Of a DNA stretch of 64,000 bases, positions 16,095 through 35,210 are shown piece by piece (position 1 is the stretch's first letter; every line of letters starts with the position of its first letter). The position numbers and the translations under genes were made by a program. The notes under the pieces were generated by a model. The model did no database searches. It worked only from the letters and a program-made list of their open reading frames with translations, and was not told where the DNA came from. Source of the DNA: Ulva prolifera (taxonomy: Eukaryota > Chlorophyta > Ulvophyceae > Ulvales > Ulvaceae); NCBI GenBank assembly GCA_023078555.1, contig CM041200.1, forward strand, positions 1,550,001-1,614,000, in the 5' to 3' direction.

Positions 16095-18194
16095 ATGCTG
16101 CCGATAGAGCGGCTTGCGCGACAAGCGGGTTCCGCTGGACGAATGGAAGCGTTGAACCTTAAAAACACGCCTGGCCAGGATGGCATCATTCGAGGCTCCA
16201 TCCTTCCCATTGGGACGCAGCAAACGAGTCTCAATTTCGCTGTCGCTGTGGTGACCCTCAGCGCCTTCGTTTTCTGGCCTTACGCCATGGCACTGCTCTT
16301 CTTAGCAAGTGCGCGCCACCGACACAGCTGGAAGCTTTAAAGTCAGAGTCAGACGATCTGACAACAATTGAACAATTTGCTTACGCTTTGTATGTATAGG
16401 CTTGCAGGGCTCGATCACCACCTCTCTAGCACTGCGTGTTGTGTAGGTTGGTTCAGCTTGACCGCACTGGTATGCTTTCTCACACTGATGTCAACACTCG
16501 CTCTGCCGGCACACCTGCTATGGGATCGTATCACCTGTAGCTATGTGCTACACTGCTGGCAAGAATACTTCCACTTCAGCTGGATTGTGGAGGAGAAGGT
16601 GGAGGAGCATGACACCGTCATCTTTGCTGAATTCCCACATGGTAAGCCCAAGGCATCCCAACGCATGGCATTCGCCAATGAACGGATTCTTGTATGTAGA
16701 ACGAATCGAGAGCATCCACATCTGGTGAAATTTTCACAAGTCATGACCACTGCCACGGGTTCACGCATGTGCGTCAGAGCAGCACGTGTCACATTGAATT
16801 GAAAGACTTATCAGTTGTAGGCGCCTTTCCTCTGGGCCCTCTGATGGCAGCAGGCCCTTGCGCAATATATTTCCCACACCAGAAAGTATATGCTCTTGCT
16901 GCATCTGCTGTCTTCTGGGTCCCGATCTTCAAGCATTTGATGACCTGGATGGGCTGTCAACCTGCGTCAAGGAGTAATCTGAAGAAGTTGCTGAAGGTGC
17001 GCTCGATTTTGAGGAGGGTCAGCCTGGCCATGCGTCTGAAAGGGGCAGCAGCTGGGCTGCACTGCGGTCGCCCTGGACTCCTGTGTCCCCAGTCATGGCT
17101 CTGCTTTGATCAGCCTACGCACCTGCTCACTCAGGCCTCCGTTCTGGAGAGGAGGCAGGCTCGGTGCACTGAGTGTGCGCGTGCGTGCTTTGCAGGCAGG
17201 CAGTGTTGCTGTCACTCCCGGGGGCATCGCAGAGATGTTCTTCTCGCAGGAGCACAGCGAAGAGATCATCCTGCGGGGCAGGTGCGGCCCTGTGCTGCAC
17301 CTCTACGCTGCCACTCCCTCTGCGCGCCGTGCGCCGGACGCTCGTCCAGGCCAAACCGTGCCGTACCCTGCGGCAAGCCAGTCTCGAACCCATTGCCCTG
17401 ACATGCATCGGCAGCTCAGGTGTGAAACCATCTCTGCTGCGCAAGTGTGACGTGGCGGCCGGTGCAGGAAGGGGCTCATCAAGACCGCCATCGAGACGGG
17501 CACACCAGTGGTCCCATGCTATCATCTGGGGAACAGCCAGACTCTCAGGTTCGGCCCCGCGTGGCTGAAGCCCGTGTCCAGGCGTCTGCGCACGTCAATC
17601 GGCATCGTGATGGGCTGGATGGGGACGCCCCTGCCGGTCCAGACGCCCGTTTGCATGTGTGTTGGCAAGCGCCTCGTGCCAGGTATGCACCTGCAGCCGC
17701 TGCATCACTTTCTGATCAGCCCCTTGCTCAGGAGGTGGGCGCTGGACGTGATCTGGAGCTTGGCACGGGTGTCAGCAGCCCCGTGATGCTCCGGCGCAGC
17801 GCTGGAACTGATTGTAGCTCACCTGCTGACTCGCCCCTCGAGGCCGCGTCCTGCTGGCGCAGCTCAGCCCCAGAGCGGCTGCCAGCAAGCGGGCCCAGAG
17901 CTGCCTTGCGAACGCCAGCTATGAGCGGCTCCCTCGTGTTTAGCGTGTGTGGGTGTGGCCAGGTGAGTGCTTGGCAGGGCACGCGGCCCTGCGTGTGTGC
18001 TGAGGCTGCGCCCACACCAGCTCCTGTGTGCAGATCAACTCACATGCGAGCCCGAGGATGAGGGATACGACGAGCAACTGGCGACTGCATGCGACGTCTT
18101 CACGGAGAGGCTTGCGGAAGCTGTGCAAGAGCTGTACGAGCGCCACCGGCATGCCATCCCGGGCTGGGAGGACCGCCCACTGATTGTACACTGA
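16095..18194 (+). CDS. DGAT2: Diacylglycerol O-acyltransferase type 2 (DGAT2/DGTT)
   Basis: Six exons with matching phases: 16095-16308, 16447-16641, 16821-16996, 17196-17281, 17468-17682 and 18034-18194, about 348 residues. It makes triacylglycerol from diacylglycerol and acyl-CoA at the ER or plastid envelope. A hydrophobic hairpin (FAVAVVTLSAFVFWPYAMAL and LTALVCFLTLMSTLALPAHL) precedes the catalytic motif, here EFPHGAFPLGP, equivalent to the HPHG block. GSVAVTPGGIAEMFF and RKGLIKTAIETGTPVVPCYH follow, the latter matching the RKGF motif. The C-terminus EQLATACDVFTERLAEAVQE matches the family's terminal helix. The start could be ATG 16095 or ATG 16143, both in frame. The gene runs convergently into the HCF173-like gene, with stop codons about 280 bp apart. 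Confidence 0.92.
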
Positions 18195-18330
18195 CGGGGT
18201 CGCACGCACTGTGTACACCCTGTTGCGTGATTTGTAAGCAAAGCAGTTCGCGTTTTTTTAAATGTGCAAGCTTCGGTCCCCGATCATTGTCATGCTGAAC
18301 TTGTGCCCTGTTCCACAGCACACTCATGCA

Positions 18331-18374
18331 CAGAGCACCAACAGAGCACCAACAGAGCACCATCAGAGCACCAT
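18331..18374. repeat. Minisatellite, 4 x 11 bp (CAGAGCACCAW)
   Basis: Four tandem 11-base units, CAGAGCACCAA twice then CAGAGCACCAT twice, between the convergent DGAT2 and HCF173-like genes, probably in a 3' UTR. Confidence 0.9.
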
Positions 18375-18471
18375 AAGCCACTACTTGGGGCCCATGCCCA
18401 GCGTAGGCATGGGAATGAATGCAAGGCTGCGGCCTCTAAGGCAACGCCTTCGAAGAGGTGCTTGTGCCTGC

Positions 18472-21400
18472 CTACTTGGCGGCGCCACTCTTGGCCCGCC
18501 ACTGTGCAATCCATTCCTCAACCTCCGCCGCCTGAGAAGCGCCGTTGCTGCTTACGGCGCCGTTAGAGGGCGCTGGCCGTGATCGCCACGCATCAATCCA
18601 CGCCTGCACCTCCGCCTGCTGCTGCTCAACATCCGCAGCGCTCGGGCCGGCGGCCGGCGGAGCTGCTGCTGGCTCCGGGGTCTTGGCGCGCCACGAGGCT
18701 ACCCACTCGTTCACCGCGGCCTGGTTGGCTGCAATGTCCTCCTCACTCGGCGGCGCAGGCGCGGGCGCAGCCTCTGCTTCGGCCTCGCTGCTGCGGCTGC
18801 GGTAGTCCAGGATCCACTGGTTCACGGCGGCCTGCACGGGGGGGGGGGGGGGGGGGGGCTGAGCGGCGTGAACATGCAGCACTGGCACGGTGGTCAGCGC
18901 AAACACATTCAACGGTTGGCCGTGCCATCCACAGCGCAGATGGCGGTGAGCCTGCATCGCTCTACACCTCTGGCACCGCCTGTGTGGCCGGTCGGAGGGT
19001 TCCACACCCGAGTCGTCATGCTCAGCTGGTGGGTAGTGTGCATGAGGCCGCACCTGGCGCAGGGCCACGCTGGCGGCTCCGGAGGTCGCCTTTTCTGCGT
19101 CAATCTTGGGCGCCTCTGCTTTCGGCGGCTCCACCTTGGGCGCTTCAGCTTCTGATGACGCTGCGTCTGGGGTCTCAGCCTTTGAATCCTCAGCTGGCTG
19201 CACAACAATGGAATTCAGATGCTGGCGCCAGACCTGCCCTCATGTCGCCACACACACGCAGGGCCCACGCATGCTGCCCCGCATCGAGCATTCAGACGGC
19301 TCATGCCAAGCAGTCGCGAGCGGCGGTGCTCGGGGGGGGGGGGGGGGGGGGGGGGGAGGCTGACGCACCTGTGGGTCGCGGTTACGCTCCTCCTGCACGC
19401 GCGGGTCGGCCAGGATCTCCTTGACGCGCTCCTCTGGCACCGGCTCGGGCGGCGGCACCCAGGCCGGCATCGGCCGCAGCCCTGCCCTGCGCCGGTCCGT
19501 GTCTGCACACCCCCGCTGCACCGTCACACACAGACCCACCAATAAGAAACGCACTCAGACCACCGAGCTCCTGGCCGGTGTTGAAGGCACTGGCGAGGCG
19601 GTGTTGGTCCATTGATGGTGTCGACTGCAGTAGAGCCTTGTGCTGATCTGATGGCGACGGCACCGCCGGACTAGCCAGCGAGCCTGGGAGCACACACCTT
19701 TGACAAGCTTCAAGAACTCCACCTTGGCGGCGGCGGCGGTGAACGATGCCGGGCCGCCGACGGACCAGCGCTCGGTGCGGCGGAGCTCAAAGGTGGCGCC
19801 TGCAGCCGCGGGCTCCTGCAGTGCGGCGGCGACGACGTCCGCCACCTCCTCCCGCGACACACGGCCCGCGATCACGTCGCCCTGGCTCAGCTCCAGCGTG
19901 TACGCCTTGCCATCGTCCGGGTCGGCCTCGCGGATGAGCCCTGTCGGTCGGATGATCGTGTACCTGCACCCCACCCACAGGTTCACGCCTCCGTGTTTCA
20001 AGGAGCCCGCCAGTGAGGCGGGCGGCATAACCCCACACAGCACCGAGCAAAACCATGCCAACCCTTCACGCCTCTGCACCCCGCTGCCACATCAGCTTAC
20101 GCTCCTGCCGCGGCGCGTCCGATGCAACGCGCATCCAAGGGACGTGCTTTGAGGAACACCCGACGGCGCATCACCTCCATGTGCGCACGGAGAGGCAGGT
20201 GCGATGGCGCCGTGCGGACCCTGGACGGTGATCTCGATGAGCCGCCCGATGGCGGCCCCTGCGTGCAGGCATGCATCATAGCAGCAGCAGGAGGCCGTGG
20301 AGGGCTGCCTGCCACACTGTGGCGGGGGGCGCACGAGACTCCGGACTCGCGCAGCGCCACCTCGCCCTTGTACTTCCAGTTGAGCGAGCCCGCGGGGTTG
20401 AGCTGCACGATGGGGATGTCCGCCTTGCGGGCGGCCACGTCGTCGCCGATCACGGCATTGCGCTCCACGGCGGCCGACGTCACGAGCGCGACGGCCGGCC
20501 GTGCCGCGGTGTACGCCGCCATGCCCCCCTCGATCGCCAGCCTGAACGCGCCTGCACCGCCGCAGCCACTCTGGATCCCGCGTCGTGCGGAGGAGGCTGC
20601 ACCGCCGCAGCCACTCTACCCCGGCAGAGCCTCCCTGCTGCTTTCAGACGATACATGGCGGACATGCAGCAGCAGCAGGAGGGCGGCGCCGCGGGCATAC
20701 CAGCGGGGGTGCTGGCGGACACTTCCCCCCCGGCAGGTGCAGGGGGCAGGGCGGAGGGCCGTACCGGGCTTGTAGTTGGGGTTGGCGATGCCGTTGAGGT
20801 CAAAGCGGCTGTACACGAGCCCGAGCGACCGGATCTTGGCCGGGTCGAGCGGCGCGGCATCCGGGTTCCACGAGGCCATCTTCACCGGCACGAACTCGTG
20901 CCATGGGAGCTTGACTGTGACCCAGTCGCCGGGCTCCGTGTCGAACGTCGCCTGGTACGCTTGCACCGGCTCGTTCGCCTGCACAGTGACCACGGCAGTG
21001 ACCCGGCCGCCTCACTTGAGGTCCGTGGACAGCATTTGCCCGACGGCGTCGCTGCAGCGCCGCACACGGCTGGGTTGCTGCAACGAGGCGAGACACGCTC
21101 TCGCAACAGCGGCGCCACGCGCACCGCCAAGCGGGCTCAGCAGGCCGGGGGAGCTTCGAAGCTAAGGCTGCGTGGGGGTGGTCAGAGAGGGTGTGGCAGC
21201 GCCACGGCAGCAAGAGGTGGGGCAGCGTGCCTGGTCAGAGGTCTTGATGTTGAACTTGAACGTCTCGCCCCCGCCCTGGACGCGCAGCGCGATGCCGTCG
21301 AACGCCGCGAGGTCCAGAGCGTCCTCCGGCGCCGCCACGCCGCAGAAGCCGCCGCCCTCCACCACCAGCTCCCCCGACCACTCTGCCACTGCACGCACGC

Positions 21401-23215
21401 GCCGCGCCGTCAGCCCCTGCCCCGCGCTGCCCCTGCCACCCGACACACAGGTTGCGGAGCTGTTCAGGCATGCGCGCCATGTGGTGAGCACTCAAGGCCC
21501 GGCCTGTGCATACCAGTGAGAATGTAGACACTCGCGGCACGCTCGCTGGCCTGGCTACTCTGCGTTGAATCTAGAAGCACATGCAGCGACATACAAGGCA
21601 TGATCTGGTGCCGGCGTCGGGGGCTGCGCATCGAGCTGTCTGCACCACCACACTGCAGTGAATTGCTGCAACGCAGGCCCCAGAGCCAGGAAGCCCTGCC
21701 CCACGGGGCAGGCCGGCCATGCGTTGCGTCCGGAGCCGTGCTTTCAACACGCACGAGGGGGCCAGTGTGGGTCAGTGGGGCTGAAGTCTGCCCAGTGCCA
21801 CACGCCGGCCAACACAGCAGCATGCACGTGCCGCGCCTGCCCCGGCTGCCGGCGAGCCTTGGCGGACCAGGTCTGCAGGCCGTGGCCGCTGTACAGGTGG
21901 CTGCGAGGACGTGGCACCTTCGGAGCCCTCGGCGACGCTGATCGCGGAGGACGACTTGCCGCCCATGATGACGTCGTCCTTGTTCACCCAGCCCCCGAGG
22001 TCTGCGGCCTGCAGGATCGGCGTCTTCACGAACTGCGGCCGCGGCAGCGCGGCCGCCGCGGCCTGCACCACGTTGCTGACGCCCTTCGCGTCCACGTCCT
22101 CCGGCGCCAGGCCCTCCTCGAAGCCCTTGCCGTCCTGTCGGAAGACCGGGCCGCACGCGATGACCGCCTGCGTCACACCCCGGAAGAGGTCCTTCTTGAG
22201 GGTGGCGGCGTCGGTGATGTCGACGCCGCTCTCGATGAAGAGGATGCCGCCGCCGCTTTCCTGCGCACCCTCCCGCACGCCGAGCTCCGCCCAGGCCTCT
22301 GGGTCGGGCTTGGCGGCGCGCGTGGCGGCGATGACGGTGCGGCCCGCAGCCAGCAGCGCCTTGACTACCTGCTTACCTGCCTTGCCGGTGGAGCCGAAGA
22401 CGATGACGGCGTTCTTGCGAGGGGGGGGCGCCCTGGTCACCTTGGAGGTGCCGCTGGGGTCTGAGTCGCCCTTGTTGGCTATGAAGGCTCCGACGGCAGC
22501 GGCAGCCGCTGCAGCACGGCAAGGTTTCGCAGGCTAGCATCGCGGAGCCTCGCGGATATGTGACAAAGATTTAGCGCTGTGTAAGCAATGCTGATGCTCG
22601 ATTGGTGTGCTCGGGCCACAGAGGTGGATGGCCTCTCGCGACAACACAGTTAAACGCAAGGTCAATCCGCGCAAACTAACAAGCGTGCGAGTGCTCCCCT
22701 GTGTGCATGCTATGTTCCAGACCTGGGAACTGGGACTTTTCAAAGGCCTGCACATGAGCATCGGGTCGCGGGCATGCACACGGCCCGCAGAAACTGTTAG
22801 CCTCGAAGAATCGCGTCGAATCCTCCCAGGACGCCGCAGGGCAGCTGACAAAGCTCCGCATAGCTTGAGCAGCATGAAAGACAAGATTAGCCTGAGTTTC
22901 CGTGAGGAGGGGAGCAGTGACGACGGGCGTACCGAGTCCCACGGCGCCAAGAGCCAGAAATTCCACCGGGATCGCAGATGCAGCTGCAGCATCGACCCCG
23001 CTACCGCTGACGGCATCGGCAATTGCGTCCACTGAGCTCGTGACCGCGCTTGCGAGGTCAGTATCGGAGACGGCGAGCAGAACGCCTGGCTGGATACTGC
23101 TCAATTCGCTCAGCGATAGCAGCGAGGGCAGGCCTTCCGCATGACACCGGCTACGCAGTCTGCGTGTTGAGACTGGCTGCAGCAGTCGGGAGGATGCACC
23201 CACGTAAGACTGCAT
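18472..23215 (-). CDS. HCF173: HCF173-like SDR-CIA30 protein (psbA translation factor) with Trp-repeat tail
   Basis: Nine exons join in consistent phases: 23215-22933, 22508-21918, 21388-21231, 20978-20765, 20551-20335, 19963-19698, 19502-19369, 19197-19054 and 18831-18472, about 788 residues. The N-terminus (MQSYVGASSRLLQPVSTRRL) is a good chloroplast transit peptide. A Rossmann SDR half with VIVFGSTGKAGKQVV (about 129-143) is interrupted by a CIA30 domain (about 290-440: VVEGGGFCGV, FKFNIKTSD, YQATFDTEPGDW, LGLVYSRFDLNGIANPNY). The second SDR half follows with SLNWKYKGEVALRESG and YTIIRPTGL. This split SDR/CIA30 order is that of HCF173, which promotes psbA mRNA translation for photosystem II. 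After an acidic Pro/Ala/Glu stretch comes a 119-residue tail with four Trp repeats. Exon 3 ends at a GC donor (CAG/GCACGC). A TIC62-like or other CIA30 family label is possible but fits less well. Confidence 0.85.
18838..18858. repeat. G21 homopolymer (C on the sense strand) at an acceptor
   Basis: 21 G on the plus strand. On the sense strand of the HCF173-like gene this is a C21 run ending 4 bases before the TGCAG acceptor of the last exon, so it serves as the polypyrimidine tract. Confidence 0.92.
19332..19356. repeat. G25 homopolymer (C on the sense strand) after a donor
   Basis: 25 G on the plus strand. On the sense strand it is a C25 run beginning about 12 bases after the GTGCGT donor of exon 7 of the HCF173-like gene. 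Confidence 0.92.
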
Positions 23216-23692
23216 TGTGTCTCAACTGCACAAGAGTATAGCGCCGTTCGAGGCCTCAGGTTGCGCTGGCGATAGCGGTCAGGGTAATCTTGATTGTAGA
23301 CAACGGACAGCGCAGCATCAGCAGAGCGAAATGTTCCTTGCCGCTGCAACTATGAGGGCGTGGTCCGAGTTCATACGAGCAGTCCATAGCATCTGCTTTG
23401 ACAGGTTGACAGGACAGCTCGGCCGAGTCAAGCCACGAAACCTCATGCACACCAAGGCATATTACACCTGTAGCCACATCGGGATTGGAACCAGATCGAT
23501 GTCACTAGGAGCCTCCACGGCAACGATAAATTCATTCATACAATTCGCATCAACATCTTTTAGCATCATTCCATTCAAGCGATGGCGAACCGCGCAGCTG
23601 CAGAAAGGAACCCTTTCAAAAGATCCCTCTGCTCGAGCAGCACTTCACTGCACATCACATCACATCACGCATCGACAGTGTATGTGTGTCTC
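23216..23692. other. Tail-to-head gap, glycoprotein 3' end / HCF173-like promoter
   Basis: About 480 bp of lower-GC sequence with no supportable exon. It must contain the promoter of the HCF173-like gene and the 3' UTR of the upstream glycoprotein gene, both on the minus strand. Confidence 0.4.
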
Positions 23693-31046
<7,354 letters not shown>

Positions 31047-31838
31047 AAGCTTGATGCGGCCCTTCAAGCTGCTATCAGGCGTTCTCTAATACTGCGACCG
31101 CGGCCTCGAGTTCCGGTCGAACAACAGTTTCGCTGGTATTGACGCAGGGCCTTTACGTGTCCACCAACTTGTCAAAAGATCAATTCAGTATTTGCAGCTC
31201 CATTCACAAACGTGTGGAAACACGGTCACACACAATGGACAGTAAACGCTAGCACGGATCGGAATGGCGCTTCGATACATGCGAATAGTGTAGCACAGCC
31301 GGGATATGCAATTTAGACGACATCAATATCAGAGATTTTGGAAATAATGTTTGAGCACAGGCATTAGGCGCTAGCCCATGGCCGCCCAGTACTGTGGCAT
31401 CGCGTGCATGATGTCGCCTGCATGTGGATCCCCGAATGGTGTTCTCCGTGGAAGTCGGGTATGTTACAAACATAAGATTGAAACGGGTCTGGGCAAACAC
31501 AGCACGACATCGAGCGTCTATTGCTGCATTGCGATCGATCATTGACCACAGACTTGTCCAGTATGGAACAAGCGCTTTCGTGATCGCACATCAACGGGGT
31601 GAGATTTAGGCTGTGACCCTCGTCAGAAAGAAAATGCTGAAGCAACTCGCGTGTTCAGCCGGAGCATAGCCTGCATCGTGTGCAGCGATCATCGTGGGCT
31701 GAGCACCTATGCTCTGGGGAACAGAACGCCAGTGAACTATAGAATCTAGCACTGGGACTACGTGGCCCCCAGCAGCGACGGGATTCCGTCGTGCAATTCG
31801 TTGTGGGTAGTGAAGAGGTCTTCATTGCCGAAAGCAGA
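31047..31838. other. Divergent intergenic region, glycoprotein / RNF25
   Basis: About 790 bp between the start of the secreted glycoprotein (-) and RNF25 (+), probably a shared promoter region. Only its right end (from about 31.71 kb) has a counterpart in unit B (about 40.05-40.2 kb). No coding exon is supported. Confidence 0.4.
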
Positions 31839-32950
31839 ATGGATATCGATCTCTCTGTTGAGATCAGCGCTTTGGAGCACGTTTTCGGTCCGTTTCAGAC
31901 TGACGTTGACGATCTGGCCCGCGCTAGACAGCTTGACCTTACGCTGTCCCCATACACGGGCGATGATGACACAGTCTTTGTGGACATGGACGCCTGTTTC
32001 CACATGGGGATGCAGTACCCAGACGAGGCCCCCACTATTGATATCACCAGCTCCAGAGGTCTCTCTGATCAACGTATTCGACAGATCGTTCGTGCCATGC
32101 AAGCAGAGGCCCAGGAGTTGGCAGGTGAACACATGCTCATGAGCATGTGTATGGCAGCAAAAGAAGCCCTCACACAGCACAATCACCCAGAAGGTATACA
32201 CATTGTAACGCTTTCACTGTTGGTCAGCAATCATGCGGTTTTGGAGAGCTGATCCAGAGTATGCCTTTGCATATGCTGCTTTCTCTTCCCCACACTGCAA
32301 CATCAGCTGGTTTCGCTTGATGTGTTTGTTTGCTTTGCCATATAATGGCCCGATATGTGTAACTTACAGCTCGTTGACAGCCTTGGAGCTGAGCGTTGAT
32401 CCTGCATGTAGGAGTCTGTCCATTCTGCCTGGAGACAATGCAGGATGCACCTAGTTGTTTGAGAGGAGCTTGTTTCCACGGCTTCCACAAGTCATGCTTT
32501 CGCCGATGGTGGCAGTGGAGGGTGAAGCAGCACGAAGCCGAGCTCAGGGCGTCCGAAGAAAACCGCAGCACTGTAGGTCTTGGAGTCGCCCCCGTGCGCT
32601 CCCAGCCTCCAGCGGCCACACTCCGCACTGTGCCACACTGGCCTGTACTGCAGCGCCTCTGGTACTCACACTGTTCGACCTTGTTGCAGAGGATACATCA
32701 AGACATCAGGCAGGCCTTGTGCCCTGTGTGCAGGGCTAGTATCCCACAGGATCAGCTTGCTTCTGTGCTGATGCCAAGCGAACTCGACAAAGGTTATCCT
32801 GGCCCCCAGGGCACAGCCAGCAGCGCAAGTGAGGCCGTTCCGCTGGACTCGAGTCTCATCGCATTCATTGACACTGTATCCAGTTTTCACAAGAAGATTG
32901 CTGCCGAGAGACAGGCCAATCAAGACTGCAGCGCGGCATGCGTACCGTAA
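31839..32950 (+). CDS. RNF25: RNF25-type E3 ubiquitin ligase (RWD + RING-H2), intact copy
   Basis: Exons 31839-32193, 32412-32572 and 32690-32950 splice in phases 1 and 0, giving about 258 residues. Residues 1-115 form an RWD domain (EISALEHVFGPFQ, MQYPDEAPTIDITSSRGLSD). NHPEG then leads directly into CPFCLETMQ...CFHGFHKSC, a RING-H2 finger completed by LCPVCRASIP after a charged insertion. RWD followed immediately by RING with a spacer before the last CxxC is the RNF25 (AO7) order. RNF25 ubiquitinates translation components on stalled or collided ribosomes (established for mammals). The Met at 31839 is the first in-frame ATG in this exon. Weak similarity of the upstream 90 bp between the two copies leaves a more upstream start possible. 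It is divergent from the glycoprotein gene. Confidence 0.85.
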
Positions 32951-34159
32951 TTCATGAGCGCGCGTAGTACTCTGGCATCAGTGCCATTGTGAATGCTCTG
33001 TTTGCTCGTCGTCTTTCTCGGTTGAGGCCGCCAGACCCCTGCATCTCTCATCTCGTGCACTATTTTGGACTTGTTGCCATGGCTCAAGTGATCTGCTGGC
33101 ACGCACATGGGAGAGTCCTCGCAAGAAGGAACATGTAGCTTTCTGCCCTGGTGTTTACAAAGGATGCAGTACATTATGCAGTATCTTGGCTTGGGAGATA
33201 GTAGATTGGCTTGAGTCGAACAGCCTGTCATGGCGAGCTTGCCCCCGTGATGAGCCACGTGAGCGCCAACACCGGCGCAGGGGGTGGCACTGAGGTGGCA
33301 CTGAGGTGGCACTCTGAGGTGGCACTGGGCCTCAGAACTGCATGCTGTCGCTGTTCCAAGTTGGCTGGAGCAGCCGCCAGAAGTCCTGCATGAAATCGGT
33401 CATTTCTTTCCCAAAAGAGCCGATTTCTAAGTAGTTTGTGGCGCTGTGGGCATAGTCGATCAACGCTGAGACATGGCTGTGTTGCCGTGTGGAGCAGGCC
33501 ACACACCAACAGTGAGCAGCACGCACACAAGGCTGGATCTGCGCAACCCACACCCTTGCTGCAGGCGCTCAGTGACATCACCACTTGCGTGAGCCTTGCA
33601 AGGCCAGTCGTGTCGCGATAGCTCCTGCCGTGGACTGCTGCTAGACAGTGTGGAGGCGTATGATTCGGAGTAGTTGCCGCGCCTACACTGTCTTTCAGTG
33701 TGAAGCGAATCGGTCACTTGTACACCAAGCCATCTGCAATGCATGATGCCCTCTCCCGCATGCGTGACATATGTCACCTGGGTGCCTGCACAGCTGGGTG
33801 CCTGCATAGCTGCAAGACCACATGCAGAGCAGCCAAATCCATGCATGCACTCACGACCCCACCTGACCACAAGGGCATTGCACGTAGAATATCCAAGTGA
33901 CCACGGGTGCTGTCTGTACGTTGCATCGATCACGTCCACTGTGGGCGTACACAAGTGCCGATACACAAGAACGTGGCAATCCTGCTCTGGCAGGTGAGGA
34001 TTTGATGCATCCACCGGCCCAGTGCATCCCGAAACTACTCCTTCACATCGCAACTCATGCAGTTACCGACACACAGCCACCCCCTCCACTCAATTGGCAT
34101 GCTGCATGGGCGTCCACCTTGCAAGCTCCACCCCATGGAGCCCAATCACGGTTGGGCCA
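32951..34159. other. Gap between RNF25 and the broken permease copy
   Basis: 1.2 kb without a supportable gene. It contains a minisatellite at 33283-33327. It corresponds only loosely to 41.3-42.15 kb in unit B. Confidence 0.4.
33283..33327. repeat. Minisatellite, 4 units of 11-13 bp (GGTGGCACTGA)
   Basis: Four tandem copies of GGTGGCACTGA, the third lengthened by CT. Confidence 0.88.
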
Positions 34160-35170
34160 TCAGATCTTGACTGGTATTTGTCGCCCTGAAGTGCCACCTT
34201 CCAGAGTGCCGTGTGTCGACGACTCGAGCTTGGCCAACACGATCTCGCCGTCCATTGGCAGCAGCATGTTCAGGAACAGCGCCAGTAGCACGCCCAGGCT
34301 GCACCACCGCAACACCGCGTCAGCAAGCTGCCTCTACCGATGTCGCGCACAAGCCCGGGGGCTCGATTGCATACGGTGCTCGATACCCGTTCCATCAGGT
34401 TGCAAGCGCGATGTCAGTCACGACTCTAGGCCGAAATAGACCTCAGTGTATGACACGCTGCCGCCACGGTCACCGCCGCACCGCGCACATGTAATTCAGC
34501 ATTGTTAGTGGCGCAGCAAGGCCGGCCGACACCCTATAGCTAGTGGAGAGGGTGGTGATGATAGCGTCCCAGAAGCCCTCAGCTGTGTCGCTCATGCCGT
34601 CAGTCACCGGCCAAAGGTTGTTCTGCGTCCACTGCGGGATGAGCGTGACACCAAGGCCGCAGCCGAGCGGCACGGCGAGAAGGTGGGGTTGGACATCAGC
34701 ATGCACCGTGCCGCAGTAGCGATGACAGCCTGTCGCCGAGCAACCCTTTCGTGCAGGTGCCCGCTGTGCACCGCAGCCGCGACAGATTCCCTGCCATCCA
34801 CATTCTGAGGTGCACGGTCCGCTCAGGCGCACCACAGCTGTCACTAGTCAGCACAGCTCGGCGGTGACAGAGTGCCTCGATTGGAAGATGAGAGGCATCC
34901 GCCGTGCCCGTGATGTCGCCGTTCGATTCCACTTGCACACAAACCCGGGTATTGTCGGCCCCTGTACAGCACAAATACCCCAGCTGCGCACGTCAGGGGC
35001 GATGCCACGGTGTATGAGCGTCGGCGGCGTGATGATGCCCCCGACCATGGCCACAGCATGCTGCGGGCCCATGAGGATCGCAACCAAGAAGCCGGGCCGC
35101 GCCTCCATCGGAAGTAAAAGTGGCTGCGGTCTCCCCGCTTGGCCCTCGGCCACACGGCCAATTCGTGTAG
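34160..35170 (-). pseudogene. Broken NAT/NCS2 permease copy (unit A)
   Basis: A remnant of the intact gene at 42191-46030. It keeps the last exon (about 34330-34190), the 3' half of exon 8 (about 34690-34520), exon 6 (VESNGDITGTADASHLPIE, about 34935-34879) and the first recognised exon (MGPQHAVAMVGGIITPPTL, about 35160-35010). Exons 2-5 and 7 and the 5' part of exon 8 are deleted, including the QNNGVISLTR signature. Upstream 5' sequence is lost at the duplication junction near 35.2 kb. It cannot encode a transporter. Confidence 0.85.
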
Positions 35171-35210
35171 TCCACCCTCCGGCATTAGCGACTCGTGCGA
35201 CGCTGCATGG

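Noticed and set aside
20122..22537. Several 200-400 residue plus-strand frames opposite the HCF173-like gene
   Set aside because: They are Arg/Ala/His-rich translations antisense to phase-verified exons.
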